NCBI RefSeq assembly: GCF_014647655.1
Contig: NZ_BMPP01000003.1
Coordinates: 248,001-312,000 of the forward strand
Source of the DNA: Deinococcus malanensis
Lineage (GTDB): Bacteria; Deinococcota; Deinococci; Deinococcales; Deinococcaceae
Length of the DNA stretch: 64,000 nt
Direction: 5' to 3'
Shown one piece after another: positions 8,401 through 16,898 of the stretch. Numbering within the stretch: the first letter of the stretch is position 1; the number at the start of each line of letters is the position of its first letter. The translations under genes were made by a program, and so were the position numbers. Under the pieces are notes generated by a model. That model was not told the DNA's origin, searched no databases, and saw only the letters and a program-made list of their open reading frames with translations.

Positions 8401-9420
8401 ATGACCAAGCAGTCTGAAAAGTTCAACAGCACGGAAGTGAAGTACAAGCCCGGCAGGGAGCACGACTTCGGCTTCCCCCTCGACCGCACGGCCTTGCTGA
8501 TCATTGACCCGGTCAACGACTTTCTCAGTGAGGGTGGCGCCGCCTGGGAAATGACCAAATCCACGGTGCAGTCCGTGGGGGTGGTGGAGAACCTCAAGCA
8601 GGCCATTCACGGCGCACGCGTCTATGGCCTGCCGGTCCTGCTGGGACCCATGGCCTATACGGAGGAGGACTACGCCGACCACCACCTGCAGCGCCGCACC
8701 GGGATCAACCGGGTAATGTTTGAACACAAGATGTTCCTGGCCGGCAGCTGGGGTGCAGACTTCCACCCTGAACTTCAGCCGCAGCACAGCGACATCATCC
8801 TCAGGCCGCACAAGGGCACCGACGTGTTCGAAACCGACCTGCCCGGGCACCTGGAGCGTCTGGGAACCACCCATCTGGTGATCGCGGGCATGACCGCCAA
8901 CCTGTGCGTGGAAAGCACCGGACGGCGCGCAGCCGAACTCGGGTACGACGTGACGTACCTGACCAATGCCATCGGGGCCGAAAGCGTTCCGGCATACGAA
9001 GCGTCCATCAAGGTCAACTTTCCGCTGGTCGGCAACGCCACTATGACTGTCGACGAGTTTCTGGCCGCGCTGCAGGGTACGGCCGGAGAGGGGGGCAGCG
9101 TGCAGCCCGGAGACAAGGTCCTCGGCTCGGACCACGGCGAAATCGGGACTGTGAAGGAGGTCGTCGCAGCCAGTGCGGATGTGGACGCCCACCTGATCGT
9201 TCCCAGAGGACTGATCGTCAAACATGACATGTTCATTCCTCTGGACGCGGTGGTCCAGAGGGCGGGGGCGACGGTGTTCATCAACGTACCGAAGCTGATC
9301 GTGGGAAACATGCCGTGGTCCGGGCCGCCCGCATGCCGTGAACGCCGTGAGCACCTGGGCCCGAAGGCGCAGGACGTCGACAAGGTCTACGGCTCCGTGG
9401 ATCCTTCTGGCGTGTCCTGA
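8401..9420 (+). CDS. Isochorismatase-family hydrolase with C-terminal barrel domain
   Basis: 339 aa. The first 225 residues form a cysteine hydrolase of the isochorismatase superfamily, with the catalytic triad visible: Asp36 (LLIIDPVNDF), Lys138 (LRPHKGTD) and Cys169 (MTANLCVEST). Residues about 235-310 add a small beta-rich module (GDKVLGSDHGEIGTVKEVV, HLIVPRGLIVKHDMFIPLDAV) that resembles DUF2171/PRC-barrel domains, an uncommon pairing. The family hydrolyses amides, carbamates or enol ethers; the substrate is unknown. The ATG at 8401 follows GGAGAGG. A clear terminator lies downstream. Confidence 0.85.
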   Translation: MTKQSEKFNSTEVKYKPGREHDFGFPLDRTALLIIDPVNDFLSEGGAAWEMTKSTVQSVGVVENLKQAIHGARVYGLPVLLGPMAYTEEDYADHHLQRRTGINRVMFEHKMFLAGSWGADFHPELQPQHSDIILRPHKGTDVFETDLPGHLERLGTTHLVIAGMTANLCVESTGRRAAELGYDVTYLTNAIGAESVPAYEASIKVNFPLVGNATMTVDEFLAALQGTAGEGGSVQPGDKVLGSDHGEIGTVKEVVAASADVDAHLIVPRGLIVKHDMFIPLDAVVQRAGATVFINVPKLIVGNMPWSGPPACRERREHLGPKAQDVDKVYGSVDPSGVS

Positions 9421-9452
9421 GCGCCGCTGGTGCATAAAGGCGAGCGCATCCC

Positions 9453-9495
9453 GGGGAGGCCAGCAGGTGTGGGCCTCCCCAAATCGGTTTTTCTT
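9453..9495 (+). terminator. Rho-independent terminator
   Basis: A perfect 9-bp stem, GGGGAGGCC (9453-9461) with GGCCTCCCC (9472-9480), is followed by AAATCGG and a T-rich tract. It lies 32 bases after the isochorismatase stop and ends that transcript. Confidence 0.8.
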
Positions 9496-9850
9496 CTCCT
9501 GCTTTCCTCACCACAGCACAAAGGCAAGCAAGAACAGTGCGCCCAGATGCAGCCACTTTCAGAGGGGGTCAGTGCATGGATTCCCGCGACCACACCTGCT
9601 CGCTCAGCCACTGGCATCTGCTCGGCAAATTTTTATGGACCACTGTCTGAACATCCTGGACCCGGGCAAAGCGCACGATACGAATTGGACGGTGATTCGC
9701 AGGAGCGTTGACGTGCTTAAAGGCATCTGCCGGAGGGAGACGTACAGGACTCAGCCTGCGACCCGCAGTCGCGACCAGCGTCGTCTGGTCAAGCAGGCAA
9801 GCTCGTACGGGAAGAATCTCGCAGTTCCATCTTGAGGGAGGTGCGGCTGC
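9496..9850. other. Intergenic region before the GH1 remnant
   Basis: About 350 bases. One 24-codon frame (9576-9650) follows a purine-rich stretch, AGAGGGGG, but has no recognisable content. Otherwise I see nothing except the ribosome site GGGAGGTG directly before 9851. Confidence 0.35.
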
Positions 9851-10432
9851 ATGAGTGAGACGTTTCTGGAAATCATCAGGCGTCACTGTGGTGACGTAGG
9901 GCAGGACGGAGACGGGCGCAGTACACGCAGCAAGAACGGTTCCGGGCTACCCACGACGCAACCGGGTAACTTTATGTTCGCCACCGGCATCGAGTGCTCT
10001 TACCCCACCATTGGTCACGGCCGTGTCCGGCGGGACCAGCTCGCGGAGTGTGGTCATTACGATCAATGGCGCGGGGATCTGCAGCTGGTCAAGGAACTTG
10101 GGATCAGGTACTTGCGGTATGGCTTGCCCTATCACCTTACGCACGTGGGACCGGACCGTTACGACTGGGATTTCGCCGACCTGGTGATGTCCGAAATGCG
10201 CCGGCTCAGGATTGTTCCCATCCTGGATCTGCTGCACTTCGGCGTTCCTGACTGGCTGGGTAACTTCCAGAACCCGGAATTGCCGGTTCACTTCGAAGCC
10301 TACGCGGGCGAGGTCGCACGGCGCTACCCGTGGGTGCGGCACTACACGCCAGTGAATGAAATTTACGTGACTGCCAAAGGCAGCGGGCAGGATGGGCTGT
10401 GGGCGCCTCAATCAGGCACAATCTCGACCTAG
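9851..10432 (+). pseudogene. Truncated family 1 glycoside hydrolase (N-terminal half only)
   Basis: 193 aa, against more than 400 for the family. It has the beginning of a GH1-type TIM barrel: MFATGIECSYPTI, DLQLVKELGIRYLRYGLPY, YDWDFADLVMSEMRRL, VPILDLLHFGVPDWL, then the acid/base motif HYTPVNEIYV (Asn169-Glu170). After GLWAPQ the reading departs and stops. The nucleophile Glu and the second half of the barrel are missing, so no catalysis is expected. The start (GGGAGGTG before ATG) is intact. The break coincides with the 3' end of a convergent unknown gene, which suggests a rearrangement at about 10410. Confidence 0.8.
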
Positions 10433-10786
10433 CAAAGCCCACTCGGTCCTGGAGACTCTTGGCGGCATCTTGGACTCGGGGTCGTTTAACACTGCGTCAG
10501 GGTTATTCTTGCCGTCCACCATCAGCGCGTAGTAATCCTCAGTGCTTTTCCAGTCCCGAACCATGGCTGTTAAAGGTAATGTTCCTGGTTCAACGCACCA
10601 CCGGTATCCCGTGGCCTGGGACGGCAGAAAGTCCGTAATCATCAGCTCACCGTGGTCCCCACAAAGACAAGACTCCAGAATGGCCGAGTCCGACTCAGGA
10701 GGCCCAGTTCCTGGATCCGCACCGGGTGAGCTGGGCTGGGCTGCGGGCTGCAGACCGGCCTCTGGTCTTTGCTGTTGACTCGCCAT
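10412..10786 (-). CDS. Hypothetical protein
   Basis: 124 aa, no family recognised. It opens with a Gln/Pro/Gly-rich, low-complexity 40 residues (MASQQQRPEAGLQPAAQP), followed by a more ordered part with three cysteines (ESCLCGDHGELMITDF, YRWCVEPGTLPLTAMVRDW) and a basic tail. GGAGGTCACC precedes the ATG at 10786, a strong ribosome site, so it is probably expressed. Its 3' end overlaps by 21 bp the end of the truncated GH1 gene, which may mark the junction at which it entered. Confidence 0.55.
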   Translation of the reverse strand: MASQQQRPEAGLQPAAQPSSPGADPGTGPPESDSAILESCLCGDHGELMITDFLPSQATGYRWCVEPGTLPLTAMVRDWKSTEDYYALMVDGKNNPDAVLNDPESKMPPRVSRTEWALLGRDCA

Positions 10787-11047
10787 GGTGACCTCCGTCT
10801 GGCTGCCAGACCAGAGCGCCGCGCTGCCAGGCTGTGTCAATCAGGCGACCACATGGGGCAATGCTCAAGGGTACGTCTGCCCGGCGACACGCGCCGCACC
10901 GCGGCCCGCGTAGCGTGGGAACATGACGCCCCTCTCCCCTTCAGGCCCGACGGATGCACCCACCGGGCTGGACCTGCTCTACTGGCGCCGAAGAATAAAC
11001 GGCGTCTATGCTGGTGTCCGCTCCCTGCAGGCCCCTGTGAGGGGCGA

Positions 11048-12226
11048 ATGTTGAACCTCAGCCGCACCTCTCAGGTGATGACAGCCCTGGTGGCCCTGTG
11101 CGCTGCTGCAGCCGGGGCGAACTCACCTCAATCGGGAACGCACAGGCTGACTGCTCCAGCCACCAGCCTGGTGATCAATGGAACGCACGTCTACGGGGTC
11201 ACGCAGTTCGGTGACCTGTTTACCCTGAATAGGGGCAGGCCACGGATTCTCCAGAAGGGGTTTACCGTCAGTCCGCTGACAACCTGTCACTCAGGCGTAG
11301 CTGGTGTCAGCGCCGCTGGTGAGCTGAGAATGTGGGTATCCGGCCGCCTTGTCACGACCCAGCGGGCCGGTCTCTCGCCGCTCTCCCGGCCCGTCTGCGT
11401 TCCGGAAGGAGCAGTCGCGGTCAGCAAGACCGGGGACCTCATCCGGTACAGGCAGGAGGGCGCCGCCTGGCGCGAGCACCGTCGCACGCGCGCCAACGTG
11501 ATGCGCGACGCCCGCCTCACCCTGGTTGACCTGAAGGGATCAGGTGAGCCGCATGTTGCCGCGCTGACCGGGCCGTCAAGCACGCGCTATCAGCACGGCG
11601 TTCTGGGGGACGCAGAAGAAGCGACCGGCGTCGCCGTCTTTCACCACCAGAGCTTGAAACAGCTGAGCCGACTGGACCTGAGAGCCCCGATGGTCTTCGA
11701 GGATCTGGAAGCCAGGCCAGTGGAATTGCCTGATGGCCGTATGGGGCTGGTGCTGGTGCACGCCACACCGGGCGCTGGCGCGGCGTTGGCCCCGATCGAG
11801 CAGGTCAGGGAGCGCCTCCGGATTCGGTCGGTTGGACCCGCCTTCGGCCAGACACACCGCTGGCTCGCCCCGATCATTGCAGAGAATGAGATCTGGGCCG
11901 TGCATACCCCACATATCGGTGGCGTGCTGCACAGGTACCAGGAAAAAGGCAACTCCCTGACCCCTACGAAACAGTGGTCCGGCGTGTCCAATCACGTGAT
12001 CGGCAGCCGCACACTGACCGGCGTGCGGCTCGCACCCGGGCTGCTGCTGGTGCCGTCCCAGGACCAGACCCGGCTCGTGGTTCTGCGGTGTGTCGCCGCG
12101 TGTTCGGTGCTACATGAGTGGGCTCTGGAGGCAGCAGTGAGCAGCAATGTGGTGTACACGCGGACCCATGTCGTCGTGGGCGATGCCAGCGGACGCATGT
12201 ACGTGCTGGCCCGGGAAGCCTGGTGA
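11048..12226 (+). CDS. Secreted beta-propeller-like hypothetical protein
   Basis: 392 aa. A signal peptide (MLNLSRTSQVMTALVALCAAAAGA) is followed by short repeating beta units such as SLVINGTHVYGVTQFGDLFTLNRG, GAVAVSKTGDLIRYRQ and THVVVGDASGRMYVLAREAW, a spacing typical of propeller folds of the quinoprotein or WD type. No catalytic residues are recognised. The start at 11048 has GAGGGG 6 nt upstream; the frame is open upstream, but that part is not protein-like. It stands alone. The assignment rests on pattern, not family recognition. Confidence 0.65.
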   Translation: MLNLSRTSQVMTALVALCAAAAGANSPQSGTHRLTAPATSLVINGTHVYGVTQFGDLFTLNRGRPRILQKGFTVSPLTTCHSGVAGVSAAGELRMWVSGRLVTTQRAGLSPLSRPVCVPEGAVAVSKTGDLIRYRQEGAAWREHRRTRANVMRDARLTLVDLKGSGEPHVAALTGPSSTRYQHGVLGDAEEATGVAVFHHQSLKQLSRLDLRAPMVFEDLEARPVELPDGRMGLVLVHATPGAGAALAPIEQVRERLRIRSVGPAFGQTHRWLAPIIAENEIWAVHTPHIGGVLHRYQEKGNSLTPTKQWSGVSNHVIGSRTLTGVRLAPGLLLVPSQDQTRLVVLRCVAACSVLHEWALEAAVSSNVVYTRTHVVVGDASGRMYVLAREAW

Positions 12227-12447
12227 ATTCAAGGTGTTCTCAACTCCAGCGCACGAGAAGGTAAAAATGAGGCTCGTAAAAGGTGAGAGCCTGGGAGAGC
12301 CTGATACCCCGATTCCCCGTGCACTCGTATGACCCATCCACCACTTGAGTCCCTCGCGTCAGCCTCACTTCGACTGAGGGCCCTCTCACGCGTCCACCGC
12401 GCCGATCAAGCCCCGAAGAAAGAAAGCCATTCGCGTAGGCTGCAGTT

Positions 12448-13419
12448 ATGAATCTGAACATTGAAGTGGCTTGGACGCGTCTGCAAAGCATGCTCCAGGG
12501 ACTCATCGCAGCACTTCCTAACATAGTGATTGGCCTGGCCGTCTTCATGCTGTTCCTGTTCCTGTCCCGAACAGTCGCCGCTGCCGTCCAGAGTGTGGCC
12601 CTTCGCACAGGTCAGGCCCGTGGGATCGCGCTGGTCTTCTCACGCATTGCTGCGTGGGGTGTCCTGGTTGTTGGCGGGCTGATCTCTCTCATCATCATGA
12701 TTCCGAGCCTCAACGCGGGCTCCCTGTTTGGGGCCCTCGGAGTGAGTGGGGTGGCCATCGGATTTGCCTTCAAGGACATTTTCCAGAACCTCCTGGCTGG
12801 CATTCTGATTCTGGTGACCAGGCCGTTTCGCATCGGGGATCAGATTGTCAGTGGCGCCCACGAAGGCACCGTCGAGGACATCCAGGTCCGCGCCACCCTG
12901 CTGCGGACCTATGACAACCGGCAGGTGGTGATTCCCAACAGCGAGCTGTACACCAACCGTGTGGTTGTCAATACCGCCTATGACAGGCGCCGCCTCGCGG
13001 TTGTGGTCGGCATTGGATTCGGGGACGACATCCGGCAGGCCAAAGGCATCATCCTGAATACCTTGCGTGGTCTGGACCTCGTCCGTCAGGACCCGGCGCC
13101 GGCTGTGTTCATCCGCGAATACGGAGAATCCGCCGTGAACCTCGAAGTTCGCTTCTGGATCGACCCCCCCGTCCGGCGTGAAGTCATCGAAGCGGAGGAC
13201 CAGGTTCTGGAGGCACTCAAGCCGGCCCTGCTGGATGCCGGCATTGATCTTCCATTCCCCACCCAGCAGGTGCTCTTCCATGACCAGACGGAGGAGACCG
13301 ATGGAGACCGCGAGCAGCAGCGTGAGGGCTGGCCCGCCCGGACGCAGAACCCACGCTCGCGACAGGCGCTCCTGAGAGAAGCGTCACTCCATCAGTCTGG
13401 GGACCAGGCTCAGCCTTGA
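12448..13419 (+). CDS. MscS-family mechanosensitive ion channel
   Basis: 323 aa. Transmembrane segments at about 18-45, 58-82 and the pore helix with GVSGVAIGFAFKDIFQNLLAG (about 100-120), followed by the MscS beta domain signature RPFRIGDQIVSGAHEGTVEDIQVRAT and VVIPNSELY. It releases solutes on hypo-osmotic shock. The last 40 residues are a charged, low-complexity tail beyond the usual family end. The next gene starts inside its stop codon, so the two are coupled. TAGGCT lies 6 nt before the ATG, compatible with a leaderless transcript. Confidence 0.93.
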   Translation: MNLNIEVAWTRLQSMLQGLIAALPNIVIGLAVFMLFLFLSRTVAAAVQSVALRTGQARGIALVFSRIAAWGVLVVGGLISLIIMIPSLNAGSLFGALGVSGVAIGFAFKDIFQNLLAGILILVTRPFRIGDQIVSGAHEGTVEDIQVRATLLRTYDNRQVVIPNSELYTNRVVVNTAYDRRRLAVVVGIGFGDDIRQAKGIILNTLRGLDLVRQDPAPAVFIREYGESAVNLEVRFWIDPPVRREVIEAEDQVLEALKPALLDAGIDLPFPTQQVLFHDQTEETDGDREQQREGWPARTQNPRSRQALLREASLHQSGDQAQP

Positions 13420-14690
13420 AACGCCTGCTGCTGCGACTCCGGGAATACACCCGTCGTTTCTGGTTTATTCCGACGGTGATGACGGTCGTGTCCCTCCTCC
13501 TGGCCCACCAGGGCATCTCGCTTGAAGAGCGATGGGGGGTGCCCGACTGGCTGGAATTTGTTTACGGAGGAGGAGAGGCAGGTGCGCGCAGCGTCCTGAT
13601 GGCTGTCGCCGGAAGCGCCATTGGTGTCGCAGGCACCGTATTTTCCATTACCATTGCAGCACTGTCATTCGCAGCGGGAACCATGGGCCCCAGATTGCTG
13701 GACAATTTCACTCGTGACCGCGGCAATCAGGTCACTCTCGGCGTGTTTATCGCGACGTTCGCCTTCAGTCTGTACAGCCTGAGAGTGGTGCGGGGTGTCG
13801 ATGAGCAACCCTTCGTTCCGCACTACAACGTGACAGCTGCGCTTCTCCTCGCGCTGGCGAGTACAGCGGCGCTGGTGTACTTCATCTTTCATGTCACGAG
13901 CACCATCAACATCACGCACGTCATTAACCTGCTGCGCGACGACCTGGCCGTCTCCCTGGACCGTCTCACCTGGAAAGAACCCCGCACCCGACATCAACCG
14001 CCACCTCTGGCGTTCTGGGCGAACGCCGAAGAAATCCAGGCTCCTTTTGGAGGTTATCTCCAGCTTGTGGATGTTTCCGCCGTTGTTCAGTGGGCGACGG
14101 AGCATCAGGTGTCCGTCCGTCTGCTGGTCAGGCCAGGCGATTACATTTTTCCCAATACTGTGATCGCCTGCGCAGTGCCCACGCTACCGCCAGACCTGCT
14201 GCGGTTTCTCGCGGTCGGGCGTTACCGAACGACCGATCAGGATGCAGAGTACGCCGTCCGCCAGCTGGCGGACGTGGCTGTCCGCGCACTGAGTCCAGGG
14301 GTGAACGATCCTGTCACTGCCATAGACATTCTGGACCGCTTCGGAGACGCCTTATGCCGGCTTCAGGGCCGTACCTGGCCGGACGGCGTCCATTACGGCG
14401 ACGATGCCCAACTGCGCCTGGTTCACCCGGTCACCGACTTCGCCGGCTTGACCGACGGCATGTTTCATATGATTCGTCAGTACGGGAAAGGCAGCCCGGC
14501 CGTCATGTTGAGGCTGCTGGAGGTGATCACCGCTGCTGCAGGCTGCCTTCATGGTGCGGTTGAACTCAGCGAACTCACGCGCCATGCCGATCTCGCTTAC
14601 CACGATGCGCTGGCAAATACAGCCAATCCCGCTGACCGTGCTGACCTCCAGGAGCGGTATCGCCGTTTTCACGTGGTGGTTGCACGGTGA
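13416..14690 (+). CDS. DUF2254 membrane protein
   Basis: 424 aa. Four hydrophobic segments lie in the first 165 residues (TVMTVVSLLLAHQGI, SAIGVAGTVFSITIAALSFA, VTLGVFIATFAFSLYSL, LLLALASTAALVYFIFHV), followed by a long soluble part with DAEYAVRQLADVAVRALSPGVNDPVTAI. That composition fits the uncharacterised DUF2254 family. The start is an unusual TTG overlapping the MscS stop (TTGA at 13416-13419), so translation probably depends on ribosomes finishing MscS. This suggests that the two act together at the membrane. Confidence 0.85.
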   Translation: MKRLLLRLREYTRRFWFIPTVMTVVSLLLAHQGISLEERWGVPDWLEFVYGGGEAGARSVLMAVAGSAIGVAGTVFSITIAALSFAAGTMGPRLLDNFTRDRGNQVTLGVFIATFAFSLYSLRVVRGVDEQPFVPHYNVTAALLLALASTAALVYFIFHVTSTINITHVINLLRDDLAVSLDRLTWKEPRTRHQPPPLAFWANAEEIQAPFGGYLQLVDVSAVVQWATEHQVSVRLLVRPGDYIFPNTVIACAVPTLPPDLLRFLAVGRYRTTDQDAEYAVRQLADVAVRALSPGVNDPVTAIDILDRFGDALCRLQGRTWPDGVHYGDDAQLRLVHPVTDFAGLTDGMFHMIRQYGKGSPAVMLRLLEVITAAAGCLHGAVELSELTRHADLAYHDALANTANPADRADLQERYRRFHVVVAR

Positions 14691-14947
14691 GTCGTCGCCT
14701 CTGCCTTCTCCGGGCTGGCAAGTGCCCTCTGGGGGAAAGGCAGGTCAGGCCGAACCGCTCGCCGGCGGAACCTTTGAACCCTCTTTACCATCAATAGAAA
14801 ACTGTCCATCACTAACTTTGTTCTGGTCCTATCCCGCCGTCACGCGGTATGCGAGCGCACCCACACATAAGGTTACTGTGGGCGCGCTCGCAGTCAGTCG
14901 AGCTCATCTTCTGAAGAGCGGTTTTTCCCCGGAAGGAGCCGCAGATC
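14691..14947. other. Convergent intergenic region
   Basis: Space between two converging genes; no gene or clear terminator is seen. Confidence 0.4.
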
Positions 14948-15802
14948 TCAATTGTTCCCGTCGCGAGCCCCCTCGAAATTAAACAGGATTTCGTAGGTGT
15001 CATTTCCCTCTCGCTCGGCGCTCCATTCCAGGCGGTTCTGCCCACGCTCATAGACAGCCGCTACCTTGTCGCGCTCCAGCGCGCCACCTGAAGTACGGTT
15101 GAAGCCCTGCTTTGCGAACTGCTCCCGGTAAAATTCATTCATCTGCGCGAGGGTCAGGCCGGAGCGGACCTTGACCGTAAAGTCCTCGTTCTCCTGATCT
15201 ACGTCATCGACGACCGCTCCAGCCGGCACCGACAGCTGGATTCTCGCGGGATCGTTGCGCAGCTGATCCGTGATCATCACCGGGCCATACAGGACGTAGC
15301 CAAGCTGGCCTGGGGTACTGTCCCTGAGGAGAAGTGACGTATTGCCCTGAGTGCCGGCCTGGACCCCACTCAGGTTGAACGTAGCACGGTATGAATTGCC
15401 CGGTGATTTCGCAACGCGCATCTCCACGGTATCGTTGGCTCTGCTGTACACCGAGCGGTACACGTCGCCGTCTACGCTGACCGAAACCCGCTCAAATCCC
15501 TGCTCACGCAGCTGAATGTCGTGGTGCGTGTAGATGGAATTCAGATTGGCCATGGTACGCGCGGCGAGGGTAATGGTCCGGTTGCCGTATTTCACACCCA
15601 GTATCTGGCTGTTTGGTGGCGAGGCGAGCCGGAGATTGACAGCATTTTCACTGAGGCCCTGGAGAAAACCTGGGCCATAGACAGTCCAGGGCATGTCCAG
15701 GGTCGAACCGGACAAGACTGCTCGTTGCGTTTGAGCCTGTGCCGTTACGGCAAGTGGGGCGAGCAGAGCGAGAGCGGATGTCAGGATACGAATGGTGTTC
15801 AT
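14948..15802 (-). CDS. Secreted two-repeat protein, paralogue A
   Basis: 284 aa with a signal peptide (MNTIRILTSALALLAPLAVTAQAQ). No named family recognised. The mature part opens LSGSTLDMPWTVYGPG, then LRLASPPNSQILGVKY. It then has two similar halves, each with a tyrosine-bearing helix ending QGF and a strand set with VEMRV-like and FNLSG/FNFEG-like ends (about 85-150 and 215-280). The same opening and layout occur in the protein at 21657. It is likely periplasmic or on the surface. It is divergent from the response regulator at 16224, so it may be a target of that system. Confidence 0.75.
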   Translation of the reverse strand: MNTIRILTSALALLAPLAVTAQAQTQRAVLSGSTLDMPWTVYGPGFLQGLSENAVNLRLASPPNSQILGVKYGNRTITLAARTMANLNSIYTHHDIQLREQGFERVSVSVDGDVYRSVYSRANDTVEMRVAKSPGNSYRATFNLSGVQAGTQGNTSLLLRDSTPGQLGYVLYGPVMITDQLRNDPARIQLSVPAGAVVDDVDQENEDFTVKVRSGLTLAQMNEFYREQFAKQGFNRTSGGALERDKVAAVYERGQNRLEWSAEREGNDTYEILFNFEGARDGNN

Positions 15803-16223
15803 ATTGGTCTCCTCTAGCGTGAACTTACAGATCGTGGGTGGCGCAAGCTTTGCACGGTGGCCCTAGCCGGCGCTCAGAAAGATCCCCCTTCCAAAGGTCT
15901 TCGGCGTCATTCGGCCGGGTTCCCGTGCTGTCCGGTCCCGGACCGTGCTTGCCCCTGGTCTCCAGGAAACACACTGTCGCCGTCGTGGCATCAGGTGAGT
16001 GGTCGCATGCGTTTCCGAACAAGTCCTGTTTGTTCAAAGAGGCATATCGGCACTGACGTGGGCAGACTGCGGCTGCGGGTGCAGTCTGCTCCCGAAGACC
16101 ACGGCAACAATAGTTCCGTGCCCTGAAGTTCGACTGTTGTCGGGTTGAGGCCCCGCTGAATCGTTCATGGTGTCCTGGTGAACGCAGTAAAGTGGTCACC
16201 AGATACCTTGGAGGGTTCACCTG
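15803..16223. promoter_or_regulatory. Divergent promoter region with inverted repeat
   Basis: 421 bases between secreted paralogue A and the response regulator. CTGGTGA-N14-TCACCAG (16175-16202) lies 21 bases before the regulator ATG and could be an operator for autoregulation. TTGGAGGG is the ribosome site of the regulator. No gene is supported here. Confidence 0.4.
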
Positions 16224-16898
16224 ATGCAGCGAATCCTGGTGGTCGATGATGATCCAGGCGTTACGAATATGCTGCGCCGGGGGCTCACCTATGACGGCTA
16301 CATGGTGGATGTCGCCGGGTCAGGAGAAGAAGCCCTCGAACTTGCGCGCGCGCATCCTCCTCACCTGGTTGTCCTTGATGTCATGATGCCCAACATGGAC
16401 GGCCTGCAGGTTCTATGGCGCCTGCGTGCCGAAGACCCGCACCTGTGCGTGATCCTGCTTACCGCGAGGGATGCAGCGGCCGATCAGGTCGGGGGGCTCG
16501 AAGCCGGGGCAGATGATTACGTGGTCAAGCCTTTTACCTTCGAAATCCTGCGCGCCCGGATTCGTGCCCTGCTGCGCCGCTCAGAAGGCGAAACGGCGGA
16601 CGTGCTGTCGTTCGGCAATATCGTTCTGGACGTCACGAAGCATCAGGTCTGGCAGGGCGAACGGGAAGTGATTCTGACTGCACAGGAATTCAAAGTCCTG
16701 CGTGTATTTTTTGAGCAGCCGGAACGCGTGATGAACAAATCGATGCTCCTGAGCCGGGCGTGGGACCCCGATTACGACGGGGATGACAATATCGTGGAGG
16801 TGTACGTCAAGCAGCTCCGCCAGAAGCTGGAGGTGAACGGGGAATCCCGCGTGATTCACACCATCCGCGGAGCGGGTTACGTGCTGCGTGCCCAGTAA
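16224..16898 (+). CDS. OmpR/PhoB-family response regulator
   Basis: 224 aa. Receiver domain (1-115) with VVDDDPG, phospho-acceptor in VVLDVMMPNMDG, LLTARD and YVVKPF; winged-helix output domain (about 128-222) with LTAQEFKVLRVFFEQPERVMNKSMLL, VYVKQLRQKLE and IHTIRGAGYVLR. It controls transcription when phosphorylated by the downstream kinase, whose GTG start lies inside this gene (11-bp overlap). A divergent secreted gene upstream and an HtrA operon 2.8 kb downstream are plausible targets. Confidence 0.95.
   Translation: MQRILVVDDDPGVTNMLRRGLTYDGYMVDVAGSGEEALELARAHPPHLVVLDVMMPNMDGLQVLWRLRAEDPHLCVILLTARDAAADQVGGLEAGADDYVVKPFTFEILRARIRALLRRSEGETADVLSFGNIVLDVTKHQVWQGEREVILTAQEFKVLRVFFEQPERVMNKSMLLSRAWDPDYDGDDNIVEVYVKQLRQKLEVNGESRVIHTIRGAGYVLRAQ

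Noticed and set aside
8350..9435. Minus-strand frame of 361 codons
   Set aside because: Lies opposite the isochorismatase, which has its full catalytic triad.
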